NCBI RefSeq assembly: GCF_900176075.1
Contig: NZ_FWWV01000001.1
Location: 62,001-126,000, forward strand
Direction of reading: 5' to 3'
Source: Pasteurella testudinis DSM 23072
GTDB taxonomy: Bacteria; Pseudomonadota; Gammaproteobacteria; Enterobacterales; Pasteurellaceae
DNA: 64,000 nt
The translations under genes were made by a program, and so were the position numbers. The notes beneath the pieces were generated by a model. That model did no database searches and was not told the origin of the DNA. It worked only from the letters and a program-made list of their open reading frames with translations. Shown here piece after piece: positions 39,145 through 50,075 of the stretch; position 1 is the first letter of the stretch; each line of letters opens with the position of its first letter.

Positions 39145-40203
39145 TTGAGCAAGCAGAAGCTAACCAAAAACCAGAAACGCAGGATTCAGTCCAACAAACA
39201 GAAAACCTTGAGCGATTATCAGCGGCGCAAAAAAGAAAAACGGGACAGTCTGGAATGGCAAGACGAGATGTTGGGCGATGTGCAGCCCGGACGGGTGATT
39301 GCGCGCTATGCGCTGCATGCGGATATTGAAAACGCCGCCGGTGAGGTTTTCCGTTGTAATTTGCGCCGGACGATCAGCAATCTGGTGGTCGGCGATTATG
39401 TGTTATGGCGTGCCGGACACGAGCAATTGCAAGGCATTAACGGCGTGGTGGAAGCGGTTCAGCCGCGTAAAAACGAGCTGGCACGGCCAGACTATTATGA
39501 CGGGATCAAATTAATTGCTTCCAATATTGATAAAATTTTTATCGTCTCGGCAATCCTACCGCACTTTTCCAGCAATATTATCGATCGTTATCTGGTGATT
39601 TGCGAAAATTTGGGCATAAAGCCGATTTTAATTTTGAACAAGATCGATTTGTGTGATGCAAACAAACGGCAAGAAGTCGAGCAATTGTTTGATATTTATC
39701 GCAATATTGGCTATCAAGTATTGATGGTGTCGGCACAATCCGGTGAGAACATGCCGCAATTCAAACAGCTTTTGAGTGATGGCTGCGCTATTTTTGTCGG
39801 GCAGTCCGGCGTGGGAAAATCCAGCCTGTTAAATGCACTCGAACCGCACTTGGGCTTGCAAACCGGCGCAGTCAGTGAGAATTCCGGCTTGGGGCAGCAC
39901 ACCACCACAGTTTCGCGTTTGATTCACCTAAAGTGCGGTGGTGAAGTGATCGATTCGCCCGGCATTCGCGAGTTTGGGGTGTGGCATTTGGACGCCAATA
40001 CCATCACCAACGGCTACCGAGAATTCCAACCCTATTTGGGCGGTTGTAAATTTCGTGATTGCAAGCATTTGGACGATCCGGGCTGTGTGTTGCGCGCCGC
40101 CGTTGAGCAAGGCAAGATCGATCCGTTGCGTTTTGAAAATTATCACCGCTTGATTTTGGCGTTGGAGGAAAACAAGGCGGGACGCCATTTCGTCACTGCC
40201 TAG
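39145..40203 (+). CDS. rsgA: Ribosome small subunit maturation GTPase RsgA
   Basis: RsgA checks late 30S assembly. The 352-residue protein has a basic N-terminus, an OB fold, and a circularly permuted G domain: NKID (G4) comes before [12 protein letters not shown] (G1) and DSPGIREFG (G3). The C-terminal zinc finger is [14 protein letters not shown]. The start codon is TTG at 39145, with AAGGAAA upstream. It is divergent from orn, a neighbourhood conserved in gamma-proteobacteria. Confidence 0.95.
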   Translation: MSKQKLTKNQKRRIQSNKQKTLSDYQRRKKEKRDSLEWQDEMLGDVQPGRVIARYALHADIENAAGEVFRCNLRRTISNLVVGDYVLWRAGHEQLQGINGVVEAVQPRKNELARPDYYDGIKLIASNIDKIFIVSAILPHFSSNIIDRYLVICENLGIKPILILNKIDLCDANKRQEVEQLFDIYRNIGYQVLMVSAQSGENMPQFKQLLSDGCAIFVGQSGVGKSSLLNALEPHLGLQTGAVSENSGLGQHTTTVSRLIHLKCGGEVIDSPGIREFGVWHLDANTITNGYREFQPYLGGCKFRDCKHLDDPGCVLRAAVEQGKIDPLRFENYHRLILALEENKAGRHFVTA

Positions 40204-40533
40204 TTGTAACAAACCGGTAACTTAATTCAAGTTTTCACACTGCAATAAAGCCGTTAAAATAGCGTTCAGATAGGTAGACGAAATGTGAATATTGCTCAAA
40301 AAATAAGCTTTATTTAATAAAAAATGTGCGATATCTCATATTTTTTCCAGTTATGGCTTGATTATTTAAGTGGAATATTGATACTAACCCCACTAATTAT
40401 TTTAATCGGTAAAATAATTATGAAAAAATTGTAATAATCGCGGCGTTGGACGTATTTTCCGATTTTTTACGGAACTTATGGCCAACGTATTGATTTATAT
40501 TCAATATTATTCATATAAATTAAGGAAATTACT
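40204..40533 (+). other. 330-base gene-free leader region of the pts operon
   Basis: No coding region is seen. It contains a CRP-like palindrome (40325-40340), AT-rich stretches that could hold several promoters, and a hairpin in the presumed leader (40444-40487) about 45 bases before ptsH. Confidence 0.6.
40325..40340 (+). promoter_or_regulatory. Candidate CRP site upstream of ptsH
   Basis: TGTGCGATATCTCATA matches TGTGA-N6-TCACA at eight of ten bases, with AAAAA and TTTTT flanks that extend the palindrome. The E. coli pts operon is also CRP-dependent. Confidence 0.5.
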
Positions 40534-40791
40534 ATGTACTCAAAAGACGTTACCATTACTGCTCCAAATGGCTTGCATACTCGTCCGGCTGCTCAATTTG
40601 TGAAAGAAGCAAAAGCGTTTGCCTCTGACATCACTGTAACTTCCAACGGCAAAAGCTCAAGTGCGAAAAGCCTGTTTAAATTGCAAACCTTAGGTTTGGT
40701 GCAGGGTACGGTGATTACCATTAGTGCGGAAGGGGAAGACGAAGAAAAAGCGGTTGAGCATTTGGTCGCGTTGATCCCGACATTGGAATAA
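40534..40791 (+). CDS. ptsH: Phosphocarrier protein HPr
   Basis: HPr passes phosphate from enzyme I to all PTS EIIA proteins. The 85-residue protein has the active-site His15 in [11 protein letters not shown] and the Ser46 region [15 protein letters not shown]. It is the first gene of the pts operon, and serves the aga transporter at 26663-29262 as well as crr. HPr also inhibits LsrK in E. coli, which is relevant to the lsr locus here. Confidence 0.97.
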   Translation: MYSKDVTITAPNGLHTRPAAQFVKEAKAFASDITVTSNGKSSSAKSLFKLQTLGLVQGTVITISAEGEDEEKAVEHLVALIPTLE

Positions 40792-40930
40792 TGCGCAGCA
40801 GATAATTTCATGTTGAGTTTCATCAGGGCGGCGGTGAAAACGGCTTGCCATCATCGGTGAATCCAAGGTAACAAAAGCGGGTAGAGTAGCCTATTCGCTT
40901 CTACTATTTTATCCAAGAAAAGGTTTTATT

Positions 40931-42658
40931 ATGATTTCAGGTATTTTGGCTTCGCCAGGGATTGTCTTCGGAAAGGCATTGGTTCTGAAAGAAGAAGAAA
41001 TTGTTCTAAATACAAAATCAATTGCTGAATCTCAAATTGATACTGAAATTCAGCGCTTTTATAGCGGTCGTGAAAAAGCCGTAGAGCAATTAACTGCGAT
41101 TAAAGAAAAAGCAACGAGAACATTAGGCGAAGAAAAAGGCGCGATCTTTGACGGGCACTTAATGATTCTTGAAGACGAAGAACTTGAAGAAGAAATTATC
41201 GCGTTTATTCGTGACGAGTCGGTGAGCGCCGATTTTGCCGCCAGCACCGTGATTGATCAACAAGTCACCATGCTGTCGGAAATTGACGATGAATACTTAA
41301 AAGAAAGAGCGGGCGACATCCGTGATATCGGTAACCGTTTGATTAAGAATATTTTGGGCATGCATATCGTTGATTTGGGTGAAATCAACCAGGAAGTGAT
41401 TTTGGTTGCCAACGATTTAACCCCATCGGAAACCGCACAATTGAACTTGGATAAAGTACTGGGTTTTATCACCGATATCGGCGGACGCACTTCCCACACC
41501 TCGATTATGGCACGTTCATTGGAACTGCCGGCAATCGTGGGAACTAATGTGGCGACCAAATCGATTGTCAGCGGCGATATATTGATTTTGGATGCGGTGA
41601 ATAATCAAGTATTGATTAATCCGAGCCAAGAAGCACTGGAAAATATTAAAGGCTTGCAGCAACAATTGGCAGAAGAAAAAATTGAACTGGCCAAATTGAA
41701 AGATCTGCCTGCGCTGACGCTGGACGGACATCAAGTGGAAGTGTGCGCCAATATCGGTACGATTCGTGATATTGATGGCGCTCACCGCAACGGTGCCGAA
41801 GGCGTTGGCTTATACCGTACCGAATTCCTGTTTATGGATCGTGATCAACTGCCGACGGAAGAAGAGCAGTTCCAGGCTTACAAAGAAGTGGTTGAAGCAA
41901 TGGACGGCAAACTGGTGGTGTTGCGCACCATGGATATCGGTGGTGACAAAGATCTGCCATATCTGAATTTGCCGAAAGAAATGAACCCGTTCTTGGGTTG
42001 GCGTGCGATCCGTATCGCCTTGGATAAACGTGAAATCCTGAATACACAATTAAGAGCGGTTTTACGCGCGTCTGCGTTCGGCAAGTTGGCGGTGATGTTC
42101 CCGATGATTATTTCGGTTGAAGAGATCCGCACTTTAAAAGCGGTTATCAGCGAATTAAAACAAGAGCTGCGCAACGAAGGCATTGCGTTTGACGAAGAGA
42201 TTCAAATCGGTGTGATGGTGGAAACGCCGTCGGCGGCGGTGAATGCCAAATTCTTAGCGAAAGAAGTGGATTTCTTCAGTATCGGCACTAACGATCTGAC
42301 CCAATATACTTTGGCGGTCGATCGGGGGAACGAACTGATTTCCCACCTGTACAACCCAATGACACCATCGGTATTGAACCTGATTAAACAAGTTATCGAC
42401 GCCTCCCATGCCGAAGGCAAATGGACCGGTATGTGCGGTGAGCTGGCCGGTGATGAAAGTGCAACTTTGCTGCTGCTGGGCATGGGTTTGGACGAGTTCA
42501 GCATGAGTGCGATTTCAGTGCCTAGAATTAAGAAATTGATTCGTAACGTTAACTTTGAGGACGTGCAACGTTTGGCGAAAGACGTTCTTGAGCAACCGAC
42601 TGCGGCCGATATCGAAGCAAAAATTTCTGATTTTTTAGCCGAAAATGGTTTAAACTAG
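40931..42658 (+). CDS. ptsI: PTS enzyme I
   Basis: Enzyme I takes phosphate from phosphoenolpyruvate and gives it to HPr. The 575-residue protein has the HPr-binding helical domain, the active-site His near residue 189 in [19 protein letters not shown], and the C-terminal PEP-binding barrel with [21 protein letters not shown] and the metal-binding region CGELAGDE. A gap of 139 bases after ptsH may carry a secondary promoter, as in E. coli. Confidence 0.97.
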   Translation: MISGILASPGIVFGKALVLKEEEIVLNTKSIAESQIDTEIQRFYSGREKAVEQLTAIKEKATRTLGEEKGAIFDGHLMILEDEELEEEIIAFIRDESVSADFAASTVIDQQVTMLSEIDDEYLKERAGDIRDIGNRLIKNILGMHIVDLGEINQEVILVANDLTPSETAQLNLDKVLGFITDIGGRTSHTSIMARSLELPAIVGTNVATKSIVSGDILILDAVNNQVLINPSQEALENIKGLQQQLAEEKIELAKLKDLPALTLDGHQVEVCANIGTIRDIDGAHRNGAEGVGLYRTEFLFMDRDQLPTEEEQFQAYKEVVEAMDGKLVVLRTMDIGGDKDLPYLNLPKEMNPFLGWRAIRIALDKREILNTQLRAVLRASAFGKLAVMFPMIISVEEIRTLKAVISELKQELRNEGIAFDEEIQIGVMVETPSAAVNAKFLAKEVDFFSIGTNDLTQYTLAVDRGNELISHLYNPMTPSVLNLIKQVIDASHAEGKWTGMCGELAGDESATLLLLGMGLDEFSMSAISVPRIKKLIRNVNFEDVQRLAKDVLEQPTAADIEAKISDFLAENGLN

Positions 42659-42724
42659 ATACAAATTAAAAAATTTCGGGTAACATAATACCGATTTTTG
42701 ATGGATTAATGAGGAGAATGTAAA

Positions 42725-43225
42725 ATGGGTTTATTTGATAAACTGTTTGGTTCAAAGGATAACAAGGGTGCGGAAGTCGAAATTTATGCGCCTTTGTCTG
42801 GTGAAATTGTCAATATCGAAGATGTGCCGGATGTTGTCTTTTCTGAAAAAATCGTTGGCGACGGCATTGCAATTCGTCCGACCGGAAATAAAATTGTAGC
42901 GCCGATTGATGGTGTGATTGGCAAAATTTTTGAAACCAACCACGCATTTTCAATGGAATCCAGAGAAGGTGTTGAATTGTTCGTTCACTTCGGTATTGAT
43001 ACCGTCGAGTTGAAAGGCGAAGGCTTCACCCGTGTTGCCGAAGAAGGTCAGGAAGTGAAAAAAGGCGACGTCATTATCGAGTTTGATTTGGCGTTGTTAG
43101 AAGCGAAAGCAAAATCGGTATTAACGCCGGTAGTGATTTCCAATATGGACGAAATCAGCAGCATTGAAAAATCCAGTGGCGCCGTCGTTTTAGGCGAAAC
43201 TGTGATCTTGAAATTGAAAAAATAA
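42725..43225 (+). CDS. crr: PTS glucose-type EIIA (Crr)
   Basis: EIIA-Glc carries phosphate to glucose-type permeases and sets catabolite control through adenylate cyclase. The 166-residue protein has the two active-site His (near 76 and 91) in [10 protein letters not shown] and [18 protein letters not shown], and the phosphoryl-site loop [11 protein letters not shown]. It is the last gene, with AGGAG upstream, ended by the hairpin at 43256-43285. Confidence 0.97.
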   Translation: MGLFDKLFGSKDNKGAEVEIYAPLSGEIVNIEDVPDVVFSEKIVGDGIAIRPTGNKIVAPIDGVIGKIFETNHAFSMESREGVELFVHFGIDTVELKGEGFTRVAEEGQEVKKGDVIIEFDLALLEAKAKSVLTPVVISNMDEISSIEKSSGAVVLGETVILKLKK

Positions 43226-43255
43226 TCTGATTTTTTATCCGATCAATCTTTCAAT

Positions 43256-43285
43256 AAAAAACCGAGCCGTGTGCTCGGTTTTTTT
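43256..43285. terminator. Terminator after crr
   Basis: ACCGAGC and GCTCGGT, extended by an A-run and T-run, pair around CGTGT. It ends the pts operon and may also serve the convergent arcA. Confidence 0.9.
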
Positions 43286-43406
43286 ATATCTGATACATGT
43301 GCGGACAGCGAAGTTTTCAGGTGTAGATCATAAAAAATCGGAGCAGCTCATGACTGTTTCCGATTTTTATACTTTGTTTATTTTTTGCGAAAGTGCGGTC
43401 GGAAAT

Positions 43407-44120
43407 TTATTCCAATTCGCCGCAGAAACGGTAGCCTTCGCCGTGAATGGTTGCGATAATTTCCGGCGTATCCGGATTGGCTTCAAAATGTTTTCTGATA
43501 CGGCGAATGGTTACATCGACAGTTCTGTCGTGCGGTTTCAATTCGCGTCCGGTCATTTTTTTCAACAGATCGTCGCGAGTTTGAATTTTGCCCGGATTTT
43601 CACAGAAGTGTAAGAGCGCACGAAATTCACTGCGCGGCAATTTGTTGCTTTCGCCTTCCGGAGAGATTAACGTGCGGCTGTTAATATCCAATACCCAGCC
43701 GTTAAAGCGGTACTGATCAACGTGTTCATGCGACACCGGCTGATCTTTTTCCGACATGGTGCGCTGGAGTAAATTTCTGGCGCGAATGGCTAATTCGCGT
43801 GGGTTGAACGGTTTGGTAATGTAATCGTCAGCGCCGATTTCCAGACCTAAGATCTTATCGACTTCATTATCGCGGCCGGTTAAAAACATCAGCGCGGTAT
43901 TGGCATTTTCACGCAGTTCGCGTGCTAACATCAGCCCGTTTTTGCCGGGCAGGTTGATGTCCATCACCACCAAATTGACGGTATTGTTAGACAGAATAGT
44001 ATGCATTTTATTACCGTCTGATGCTTCCATTACTTCGTAGCCTTCGGCTTCGAAAATATTTTTTAGAGTATTGCGTGTAACGGCTTCATCTTCAACGATA
44101 AGGATTTTAGGAATACGCAT
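43407..44120 (-). CDS. arcA: Aerobic respiration control response regulator ArcA
   Basis: ArcA controls the shift between aerobic and anaerobic metabolism with sensor ArcB. The 237-residue protein is an OmpR-type regulator: the receiver has the acidic pocket VEDE, the phosphorylated Asp54 in [10 protein letters not shown] and the Lys in [10 protein letters not shown]; the winged helix ends with [15 protein letters not shown] and IHGEGYRF. The upstream 240 bases are AT-rich, with a weak FNR-like palindrome that I do not accept. Confidence 0.96.
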   Translation of the reverse strand: MRIPKILIVEDEAVTRNTLKNIFEAEGYEVMEASDGNKMHTILSNNTVNLVVMDINLPGKNGLMLARELRENANTALMFLTGRDNEVDKILGLEIGADDYITKPFNPRELAIRARNLLQRTMSEKDQPVSHEHVDQYRFNGWVLDINSRTLISPEGESNKLPRSEFRALLHFCENPGKIQTRDDLLKKMTGRELKPHDRTVDVTIRRIRKHFEANPDTPEIIATIHGEGYRFCGELE

Positions 44121-44364
44121 TTATTTTTTACCTATAAAATCACAAGGGCGATAAGCTGTCTTAGCGTGTTAGTTTTTAAGACAGCGAATTTTACTTTTAA
44201 TAAACAAAATAAAATATTAATTGCAGAATTGCAACGTAACTATAACATAAAGAGAATAAAAAGCGCACCATTCTCCGCGAAACTTTGACATAGGTCATTA
44301 TTTATTATTGCCACTGTTAGTGAAAGCGGCAAAAATATAGTGGTAATAGGCTGCGCTTTAGTTT

Positions 44365-45954
44365 CTAATGCTCTTTAGTTTTGAAGAATTGCACGTCGGG
44401 ATAGCGCTCTTGCGCTAAATTCAAATTCACCATCGTCGGGGCGATATACGTCAGATTATCGCTGCCGTCCAAGGCGAGATTTTGTTCGTTTTTACGTTTG
44501 AATTCTTCAAATTTTTTCACATCAGCGCATTCAACCCAACGGGCGGTTGACACGTTGACGGTTTCATAAATCGCTTCCACGTTATATTCGCTTTTCAGAC
44601 GTGCGACCACCACATCAAACTGCAATACCCCGACCGCACCGACAATCAGATCGTTGTTCATCAACGGGCGGAACACCTGCACGGCACCTTCTTCGGAAAG
44701 CTGCACCAGCCCTTTCAACAGCTGTTTCTGTTTTAACGGATCTCTCAGGCGGATACGGCGGAACAGCTCCGGCGCAAAGTTCGGAATGCCGCTGAATTTG
44801 AGTTTTTCGCCTTGGGTAAAGGTGTCGCCGATTTGAATCGTGCCGTGATTGTGCAGCCCGATAATGTCGCCGGCATAGGCTTCTTCGGCGTGCGTGCGAT
44901 CACCTGCCATAAAGGTTAAGGCATCGGAAATCACCACGTCTTTGCCGATGCGTACATGGTGCATTTTCATGCCTTTTTCATATTTTCCGGAGACGATTCG
45001 CATAAAGGCGACGCGGTCACGGTGTTTCGGATCCATATTCGCCTGAATTTTAAACACGAATCCGCTCAGTTTGTCTTCCGCCGGCGAAACATCGCGCACA
45101 TCGGCGTGGCGAACTTGCGGGCGTGGCGCCCATTGGGTTAAACCGTCCAGCATATGATCGACTCCGAAATTACCAAGTGCGGTACCGAAAAAGACCGGCG
45201 TGAGTTGCCCTTGCAAAAACAGTTCCAGCTCAAACGGATTTGAAGCCCCCTGCACCAGTTCCAACTCGTCACGCAGTTGTTGTGCCAAATCGGCGCCGAC
45301 CGCACTTTCCAACTCGGGATTATCCAGTCCTTTAATGGTACGCACGCTTTGAATGGTATGCCCTTGACCGCTTTGATACAGATAGGTTTCGTCATTATAA
45401 AGGTGATAAACCCCTTTGAATAACTTGCCGCAGCCGATCGGCCAAGTGATCGGCGCGCAGTGGATATTCAGCACGTTTTCCACCTCGTCCAATAACTCCA
45501 TCGGATCACGGATATCGCGGTCGAGTTTATTCATGAACGTCAAAATCGGCGTGTCGCGCAAACGGGTCACTTCCATTAATTTAATCGTTCTTTCCTCGAC
45601 CCCTTTGGCGGAGTCGATCACCATCAAACAGCTGTCAACAGCAGTCAAAGTGCGGTAGGTATCTTCGGAAAAGTCTTCGTGACCGGGCGTATCCAACAAA
45701 TTGACCAAACAGTCGTTATACGGAAACTGCATGACGGAGGTTGTAATCGAAATCCCACGTTGTTTTTCCATTTCCATCCAATCCGATTTGGCGTGTTGGC
45801 CGGAGCCGCGCCCTTTTACTGTGCCGGCGGTTTGAATCGCTTCTCCGTACAGCAACACTTTTTCGGTAATCGTGGTTTTACCCGCATCGGGGTGCGAGAT
45901 GATCGCAAAAGTGCGGCGCTTATCAACTTGTTGTGGATATTGATTTAATGACAT
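44365..45954 (-). CDS. prfC: Peptide chain release factor 3
   Basis: RF3 is the GTPase that recycles RF1 and RF2 from the ribosome. The 529-residue protein has [14 protein letters not shown] (G1), [12 protein letters not shown] (G2), DTPGHEDF (G3), NKLD (G4), then the translation-factor beta-barrel domains. ATG 45954 gives [16 protein letters not shown]; further upstream starts read into the leader. dapF is divergent from it. Confidence 0.95.
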   Translation of the reverse strand: MSLNQYPQQVDKRRTFAIISHPDAGKTTITEKVLLYGEAIQTAGTVKGRGSGQHAKSDWMEMEKQRGISITTSVMQFPYNDCLVNLLDTPGHEDFSEDTYRTLTAVDSCLMVIDSAKGVEERTIKLMEVTRLRDTPILTFMNKLDRDIRDPMELLDEVENVLNIHCAPITWPIGCGKLFKGVYHLYNDETYLYQSGQGHTIQSVRTIKGLDNPELESAVGADLAQQLRDELELVQGASNPFELELFLQGQLTPVFFGTALGNFGVDHMLDGLTQWAPRPQVRHADVRDVSPAEDKLSGFVFKIQANMDPKHRDRVAFMRIVSGKYEKGMKMHHVRIGKDVVISDALTFMAGDRTHAEEAYAGDIIGLHNHGTIQIGDTFTQGEKLKFSGIPNFAPELFRRIRLRDPLKQKQLLKGLVQLSEEGAVQVFRPLMNNDLIVGAVGVLQFDVVVARLKSEYNVEAIYETVNVSTARWVECADVKKFEEFKRKNEQNLALDGSDNLTYIAPTMVNLNLAQERYPDVQFFKTKEH

Positions 45955-46106
45955 TATGCTTTCGGTTCTATTAGGGTTAATCATGATTAAACGGCGTATT
46001 GTCGCTGATTTGCCACCTAAACACAATCAGTGATTTGTACTTGGCTTTAGACATTCCGCGAGCTTGGTTCTATAATGCGTTTACGATTAAAATTTAAGGA
46101 CTGTTT

Positions 46107-46931
46107 ATGCAATTTTCAAAAATGCACGGCTTGGGGAACGATTTTATGGTGGTGGACGGCATCACCCAAAACGTGTTTTTCCCGGAAGGCACCATTCGCC
46201 GCTTGGCGGATCGGCACCGTGGCGTGGGCTTTGATCAACTGTTGTTGGTTGAGCCGCCTTACGATCCGGATATGGATTTTCATTATCGCATTTTTAATGC
46301 CGACGGCAGCGAAGTGGCGCAATGCGGCAACGGTGCGCGCTGTTTTGCCCGTTTTGTGCAGCTAAAAGGATTGACCAATAAAAAAGAGATCAACGTCAGC
46401 ACCCAAAAAGGCAAAATGGTGCTGAGTATTAAAGAGGACGATCAAATTCGGGTCAATATGGGCGAACCGATTTGGGAACCGGCTAAAGTGCCGTTCAGCG
46501 CCAATAAATTCGAGAAAAATTATATCTTGCGTACCGAGTTGGAAACCGTGTTATGCGGCGTGGTGTCGATGGGCAACCCGCATTGTGTTTTAACCGTTGA
46601 TGATGTAGCGACTGCACCGGTGCTGCGTTTAGGTGCGCTGCTGGAAAGCCACGAACGTTTTCCGGAGCGTGCGAATATCGGGTTTATGCAAATTCTTAAC
46701 CGTCAGCAGATTAAATTACGGGTTTTCGAACGCGGTGCTGGCGAAACCCAAGCCTGTGGCAGCGGCGCCTGTGCGGCGGTGGCAGTCGGCATTATGCAAG
46801 GCGCATTAGATTCGCAAGTGGAAGTGGAACTGCCGGGTGGTAAATTGCTGATTGAATGGCAAGGCGAGGGCAAACCGCTGTTTATGGCCGGCGACGCAAC
46901 CCATCTGTTTGACGGTTACATTCGTTTATAA
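46107..46931 (+). CDS. dapF: Diaminopimelate epimerase
   Basis: DapF converts LL- to meso-diaminopimelate for lysine and murein. The 274-residue protein has the two catalytic Cys in [12 protein letters not shown] (near residue 73) and [13 protein letters not shown] (near residue 218), and the start [17 protein letters not shown]. It leads the conserved block dapF-DUF484-xerC. Confidence 0.96.
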   Translation: MQFSKMHGLGNDFMVVDGITQNVFFPEGTIRRLADRHRGVGFDQLLLVEPPYDPDMDFHYRIFNADGSEVAQCGNGARCFARFVQLKGLTNKKEINVSTQKGKMVLSIKEDDQIRVNMGEPIWEPAKVPFSANKFEKNYILRTELETVLCGVVSMGNPHCVLTVDDVATAPVLRLGALLESHERFPERANIGFMQILNRQQIKLRVFERGAGETQACGSGACAAVAVGIMQGALDSQVEVELPGGKLLIEWQGEGKPLFMAGDATHLFDGYIRL

Positions 46932-46941
46932 GGGAAATCAA

Positions 46942-47634
46942 ATGAGTGAAGCATTAAGCGCCAGTGCGGTAGCTGATTACCTGCGGCAACATCCGGATTT
47001 TTTCCACCAATATCCCGAACTGCTCGATGAATTGCAGGTGACCCATCGGCAAAAAGGGATTTTATCCTTGGTGGAAGCCAAATTGCAGCGCCAACGTGAT
47101 CAGCTGCAACAACAGCAGCTTGAACTGGATAAAATTCACAAATTAGCCGAACACAATGAACGGATGTTTTTCAGTTTGTTACCGCTGCAAACCCGCTTTA
47201 CCCAAGCCAAGCGTTTTAATGACGGAGTGGGTGTGTTGCAAGCGTGGAGCAGTGCGCTGGGCTTACAAAAGGGTACGGTGTTGTTGTTCCGTGACAGTTG
47301 GGTGGAGAGTGAGGAAATCGCCGCGGCAAACTGGCTGGATCGCACCGCCTTTGAAATTATCCGACTGGAGCGCTTCGGCTTACAACGTTACTATTTGGGC
47401 ACCTTGACCCATCGTGAAAAAACGCTGATGTTTCTGCCGGAGGATTTTCCGCTCGGTTCGGTGGCAGTTTGTCTGTTGGGAAAACGCAAATCCAGACACC
47501 CTTACACCGCAGTGTTGCTGTTTTCCGCTAAAGACGAACGCCATTTTCACCGCAATCAGGAAACGGCATTTCTACAGCAACTGGCGGAAATGATTGAACA
47601 GCATTTGGATCACTGGCTGATCGAGAAAATCTAG
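46942..47634 (+). CDS. DUF484 family protein (YigA-like)
   Basis: The 230-residue protein starts MSEALSASAVADYLRQHPDFF, has a coiled-coil segment (about residues 45-70, QRQRDQLQQQQLELDKIHKLAEHNE), and a GAF-like C-terminal half with GSVAVCLLGK. Its function is unknown; it is constantly found between dapF and xerC. ATG 46942 follows AAGGGAAATCA. The xerC ATG comes directly after its stop, so the two are coupled. Confidence 0.88.
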   Translation: MSEALSASAVADYLRQHPDFFHQYPELLDELQVTHRQKGILSLVEAKLQRQRDQLQQQQLELDKIHKLAEHNERMFFSLLPLQTRFTQAKRFNDGVGVLQAWSSALGLQKGTVLLFRDSWVESEEIAAANWLDRTAFEIIRLERFGLQRYYLGTLTHREKTLMFLPEDFPLGSVAVCLLGKRKSRHPYTAVLLFSAKDERHFHRNQETAFLQQLAEMIEQHLDHWLIEKI

Positions 47635-48534
47635 ATGAGCGCAACCGCACTTTCGCAACCGCTGCAAGGCTATTGGAACTACTTGCGGATTGAACGTCAG
47701 CTCAGTCCGCATACCCTGAGCAACTACCAACATCAGCTGGAACAAATTATCCTGATGTTGCAGGCGCAAGGGATTGATAGCTGGCGACAAGTTGATGCCG
47801 GCGTAGTGCGTTATCTGTTGGCGGCAAGCCGTCAGCAAGGGCTGAATGCCAAAAGCCTCGCGTTGCGCCTCTCCAGTTTGCGCGGCTTTTTGAATTACCT
47901 GCTGTCGCAAGGCGAGATTGAGGTGAATCCGGCAAGTGCGGTTTCCGCACCGAAACAGGCGAAGCGGCTACCGAAAAATATCGAAGCCGAGCAAGTCGCG
48001 CAATTGCTGGATAATAGCAGTAACGAGCCGATTGACCTGCGTGATTTGGCGATGATGGAGTTGATGTACAGTGCCGGTTTGCGCTTGAATGAATTGCAAC
48101 AACTGAATGTACAAGATCTGCAAAGCCGCACGCGTGAATTGCGGGTGATTGGTAAAGGCAACAAAGAGCGGATCTTGCCCTACGGACGCTATGCCGCGCA
48201 AGCACTGCAAAAATGGCTGGCGGTGCGCGTGTTGTTTAATCCGGAAGATGATGCGCTGTTTGTCAGTATGCGTGGAAAACGTATTACTCACCGTGCGATC
48301 CAAAAACGCTTGGAAGTGTGGGGACAGCGGCAGGGCTTGCCGACCCATTTAAATCCGCACAAACTGCGTCATTCGTTTGCCACCCATATGTTGGAATCCA
48401 GCTCCGATCTGCGCGCAGTGCAAGAGTTGTTAGGACACGCTAATCTCTCCACCACCCAAATCTACACCCACCTCGATTTCAAACATCTCGCCGACGTGTA
48501 CGACTCTGCCCATCCACGGGCGAAGCGGAAATGA
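47635..48534 (+). CDS. xerC: Tyrosine recombinase XerC
   Basis: XerC with XerD resolves chromosome dimers at dif. The 299-residue protein has the N-terminal SAM-like domain ([15 protein letters not shown]) and the catalytic Arg-His-Arg-Tyr set: [10 protein letters not shown] (Arg), [12 protein letters not shown] (His and Arg), [16 protein letters not shown] (Tyr). No integron or phage lies near it; gene order shows the housekeeping XerC. It converges on sprT with a single base between the stops. Confidence 0.95.
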   Translation: MSATALSQPLQGYWNYLRIERQLSPHTLSNYQHQLEQIILMLQAQGIDSWRQVDAGVVRYLLAASRQQGLNAKSLALRLSSLRGFLNYLLSQGEIEVNPASAVSAPKQAKRLPKNIEAEQVAQLLDNSSNEPIDLRDLAMMELMYSAGLRLNELQQLNVQDLQSRTRELRVIGKGNKERILPYGRYAAQALQKWLAVRVLFNPEDDALFVSMRGKRITHRAIQKRLEVWGQRQGLPTHLNPHKLRHSFATHMLESSSDLRAVQELLGHANLSTTQIYTHLDFKHLADVYDSAHPRAKRK

Positions 48535-48535
48535 A

Positions 48536-49069
48536 TTAGGCAGTGTCCTTCGCCCCTTCTTCCAGCAAAACCCCCTTACACACCCGACAATGATAACGCA
48601 CTTTATTACGCAGGATATTGTTGTGGCGGCGCACGCTGAGGCGGTGGGTTTGGCAGTCGCAGCGGTAAGCGAACGTTTTGCCCTGCACATTTTGCACATC
48701 AAATTGATGGCAGGTGTCGGCAGGCAAGTTGAACACCTGCTGCATCAGCATTTGCCACTCTTTGCCGTGCGGTTGCACCCGCCCAAAGACTTGATACACG
48801 ATTAAATGCGCCAGTTCGTGCGGCACGACTTGACGCAGAAATTCCTCGTTGTTTTCCAACAGCAAAGTGCGGTTCAGGCGGATTTCATTTTGTTGCAGAT
48901 AGGCAACGCCGGCTTTCATGCCGCGCAGGTTAAAACTCAACTCCGGCATGGCGAAAGTGCGGTTAAAATGGCGCTCCGCCAACGCCAAACAGGCACGCAA
49001 GCGCCGTGAAATCTGCATTTTCAGTTGGCGCAAGTGTGATGAATCGGCCGGTGGTAATGAGGTTGTCAT
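48536..49069 (-). CDS. sprT: SprT family zinc metalloprotease-like protein
   Basis: The 177-residue protein has the SprT-like zinc motif HELAH (with further His in PHGKEWQ) and a C-terminal zinc ribbon of paired Cys (CDCQTH, CRVCKG). The bacterial function is not well defined. Two uptake signals lie inside. It is convergent with xerC. Confidence 0.88.
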   Translation of the reverse strand: MTTSLPPADSSHLRQLKMQISRRLRACLALAERHFNRTFAMPELSFNLRGMKAGVAYLQQNEIRLNRTLLLENNEEFLRQVVPHELAHLIVYQVFGRVQPHGKEWQMLMQQVFNLPADTCHQFDVQNVQGKTFAYRCDCQTHRLSVRRHNNILRNKVRYHCRVCKGVLLEEGAKDTA

Positions 49070-49099
49070 ACTGAACGGGGATTGACCTTAAAAGTGCGG

Positions 49100-49933
49100 T
49101 TATACGGCATGGCGCGCCATTGCCAAACCCTGTGCTTCCGTCGGATAATACGGATTGTCCGGCGTGCGGCGCAAGACAATTTCACCGTCTTGAAACAACG
49201 CCAATTCATTGACCGCCAGTTGCTGCCAGTTTTCGTTATCGGTCAGTGGCAGCGTGGCAATCACCGCCACCCGATCATTCGGCGTGGTGACGGAAGCAAA
49301 ATCAATCTGCACGTCATCATCAACCAATTTTGCCTCGCCAAACGGCGCTTTACGCACGATATAGTGCAACAGCGAACCAGTGTGGGCAATCAACCACTCG
49401 CCATTTGACAACAGAAAGTTCAGCAAACCATATTGACGCAACTCTTGCGCAATCAAATTCACTTCGGCAAAAATCTGTTCCAAACTTGGCGCGTGATCGA
49501 ATTTCTGGCGCAGAGTTTCCAACAGATAACAAAAGGCGGCTTCGGAATCGGTCGTACCGACCGTACGGTAATATTGTCCTTCGCGCGGCTGAAAGCCCTT
49601 CAAATTGCCATTGTGGGCGAATAGCCAATATTGCCCCCACATTTCGCGCATAAACGGGTGCGTGTTGGCAAGCAAAATCGGACCTTGTGTCGCCTTGCGG
49701 ATATGCGCAATCACATTTTTCGACTGGATCGGATAATTACGCACCAAATCCGCCACTGGCGACGTCGCACTGGCTTTGTCGTCATGGAACAAGCGCACGC
49801 CCTTATCCTCAAAAAAACCAATCCCGAATCCGTCCGCATGCGAATCGGTCAACCCGCCGCGGCAACGGAAACCCTCAAACGAAAACACAATATCGGTCGG
49901 GGTGTTGCAATTCATTCCGAGGAGTTGGCACAT
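49100..49933 (-). CDS. Class II glutamine amidotransferase (YafJ-like)
   Basis: The 277-residue protein has the N-terminal nucleophile Cys2 (MCQLLGMNCN), the oxyanion/glutamine-binding region HIRKATQG, NTHPFM and FAHNGNLKGF, all Ntn-hydrolase marks. It lacks the synthetase domain of GlmS or AsnB. The partner substrate is unknown. It lies alone between sprT and the lsr block. Confidence 0.85.
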   Translation of the reverse strand: MCQLLGMNCNTPTDIVFSFEGFRCRGGLTDSHADGFGIGFFEDKGVRLFHDDKASATSPVADLVRNYPIQSKNVIAHIRKATQGPILLANTHPFMREMWGQYWLFAHNGNLKGFQPREGQYYRTVGTTDSEAAFCYLLETLRQKFDHAPSLEQIFAEVNLIAQELRQYGLLNFLLSNGEWLIAHTGSLLHYIVRKAPFGEAKLVDDDVQIDFASVTTPNDRVAVIATLPLTDNENWQQLAVNELALFQDGEIVLRRTPDNPYYPTEAQGLAMARHAV

Positions 49934-50075
49934 TGTTTTTCCTTAAGTTGTAGGGTTGATTTTGACTTAAGTGTATATAAGGGCTGGGAGAATGTAAAAC
50001 AATCTCGTGATCTAAATTAGATTGTTAGGTTATAAATAGGGGAGAAAGATCAGCCCGTCAGTCATGGGCCGAGCA

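Noticed and set aside
44287-44300. FNR-like palindrome TTGACATAGGTCAT upstream of arcA
   Set aside because: The inner TGAC/GTCA is symmetric, but the right half departs from ATCAA and no matching promoter spacing was found.
47635-48534. xerC as a mobile-element integrase
   Set aside because: Gene order dapF-DUF484-xerC is that of the housekeeping recombinase; no attachment site or phage genes lie nearby.
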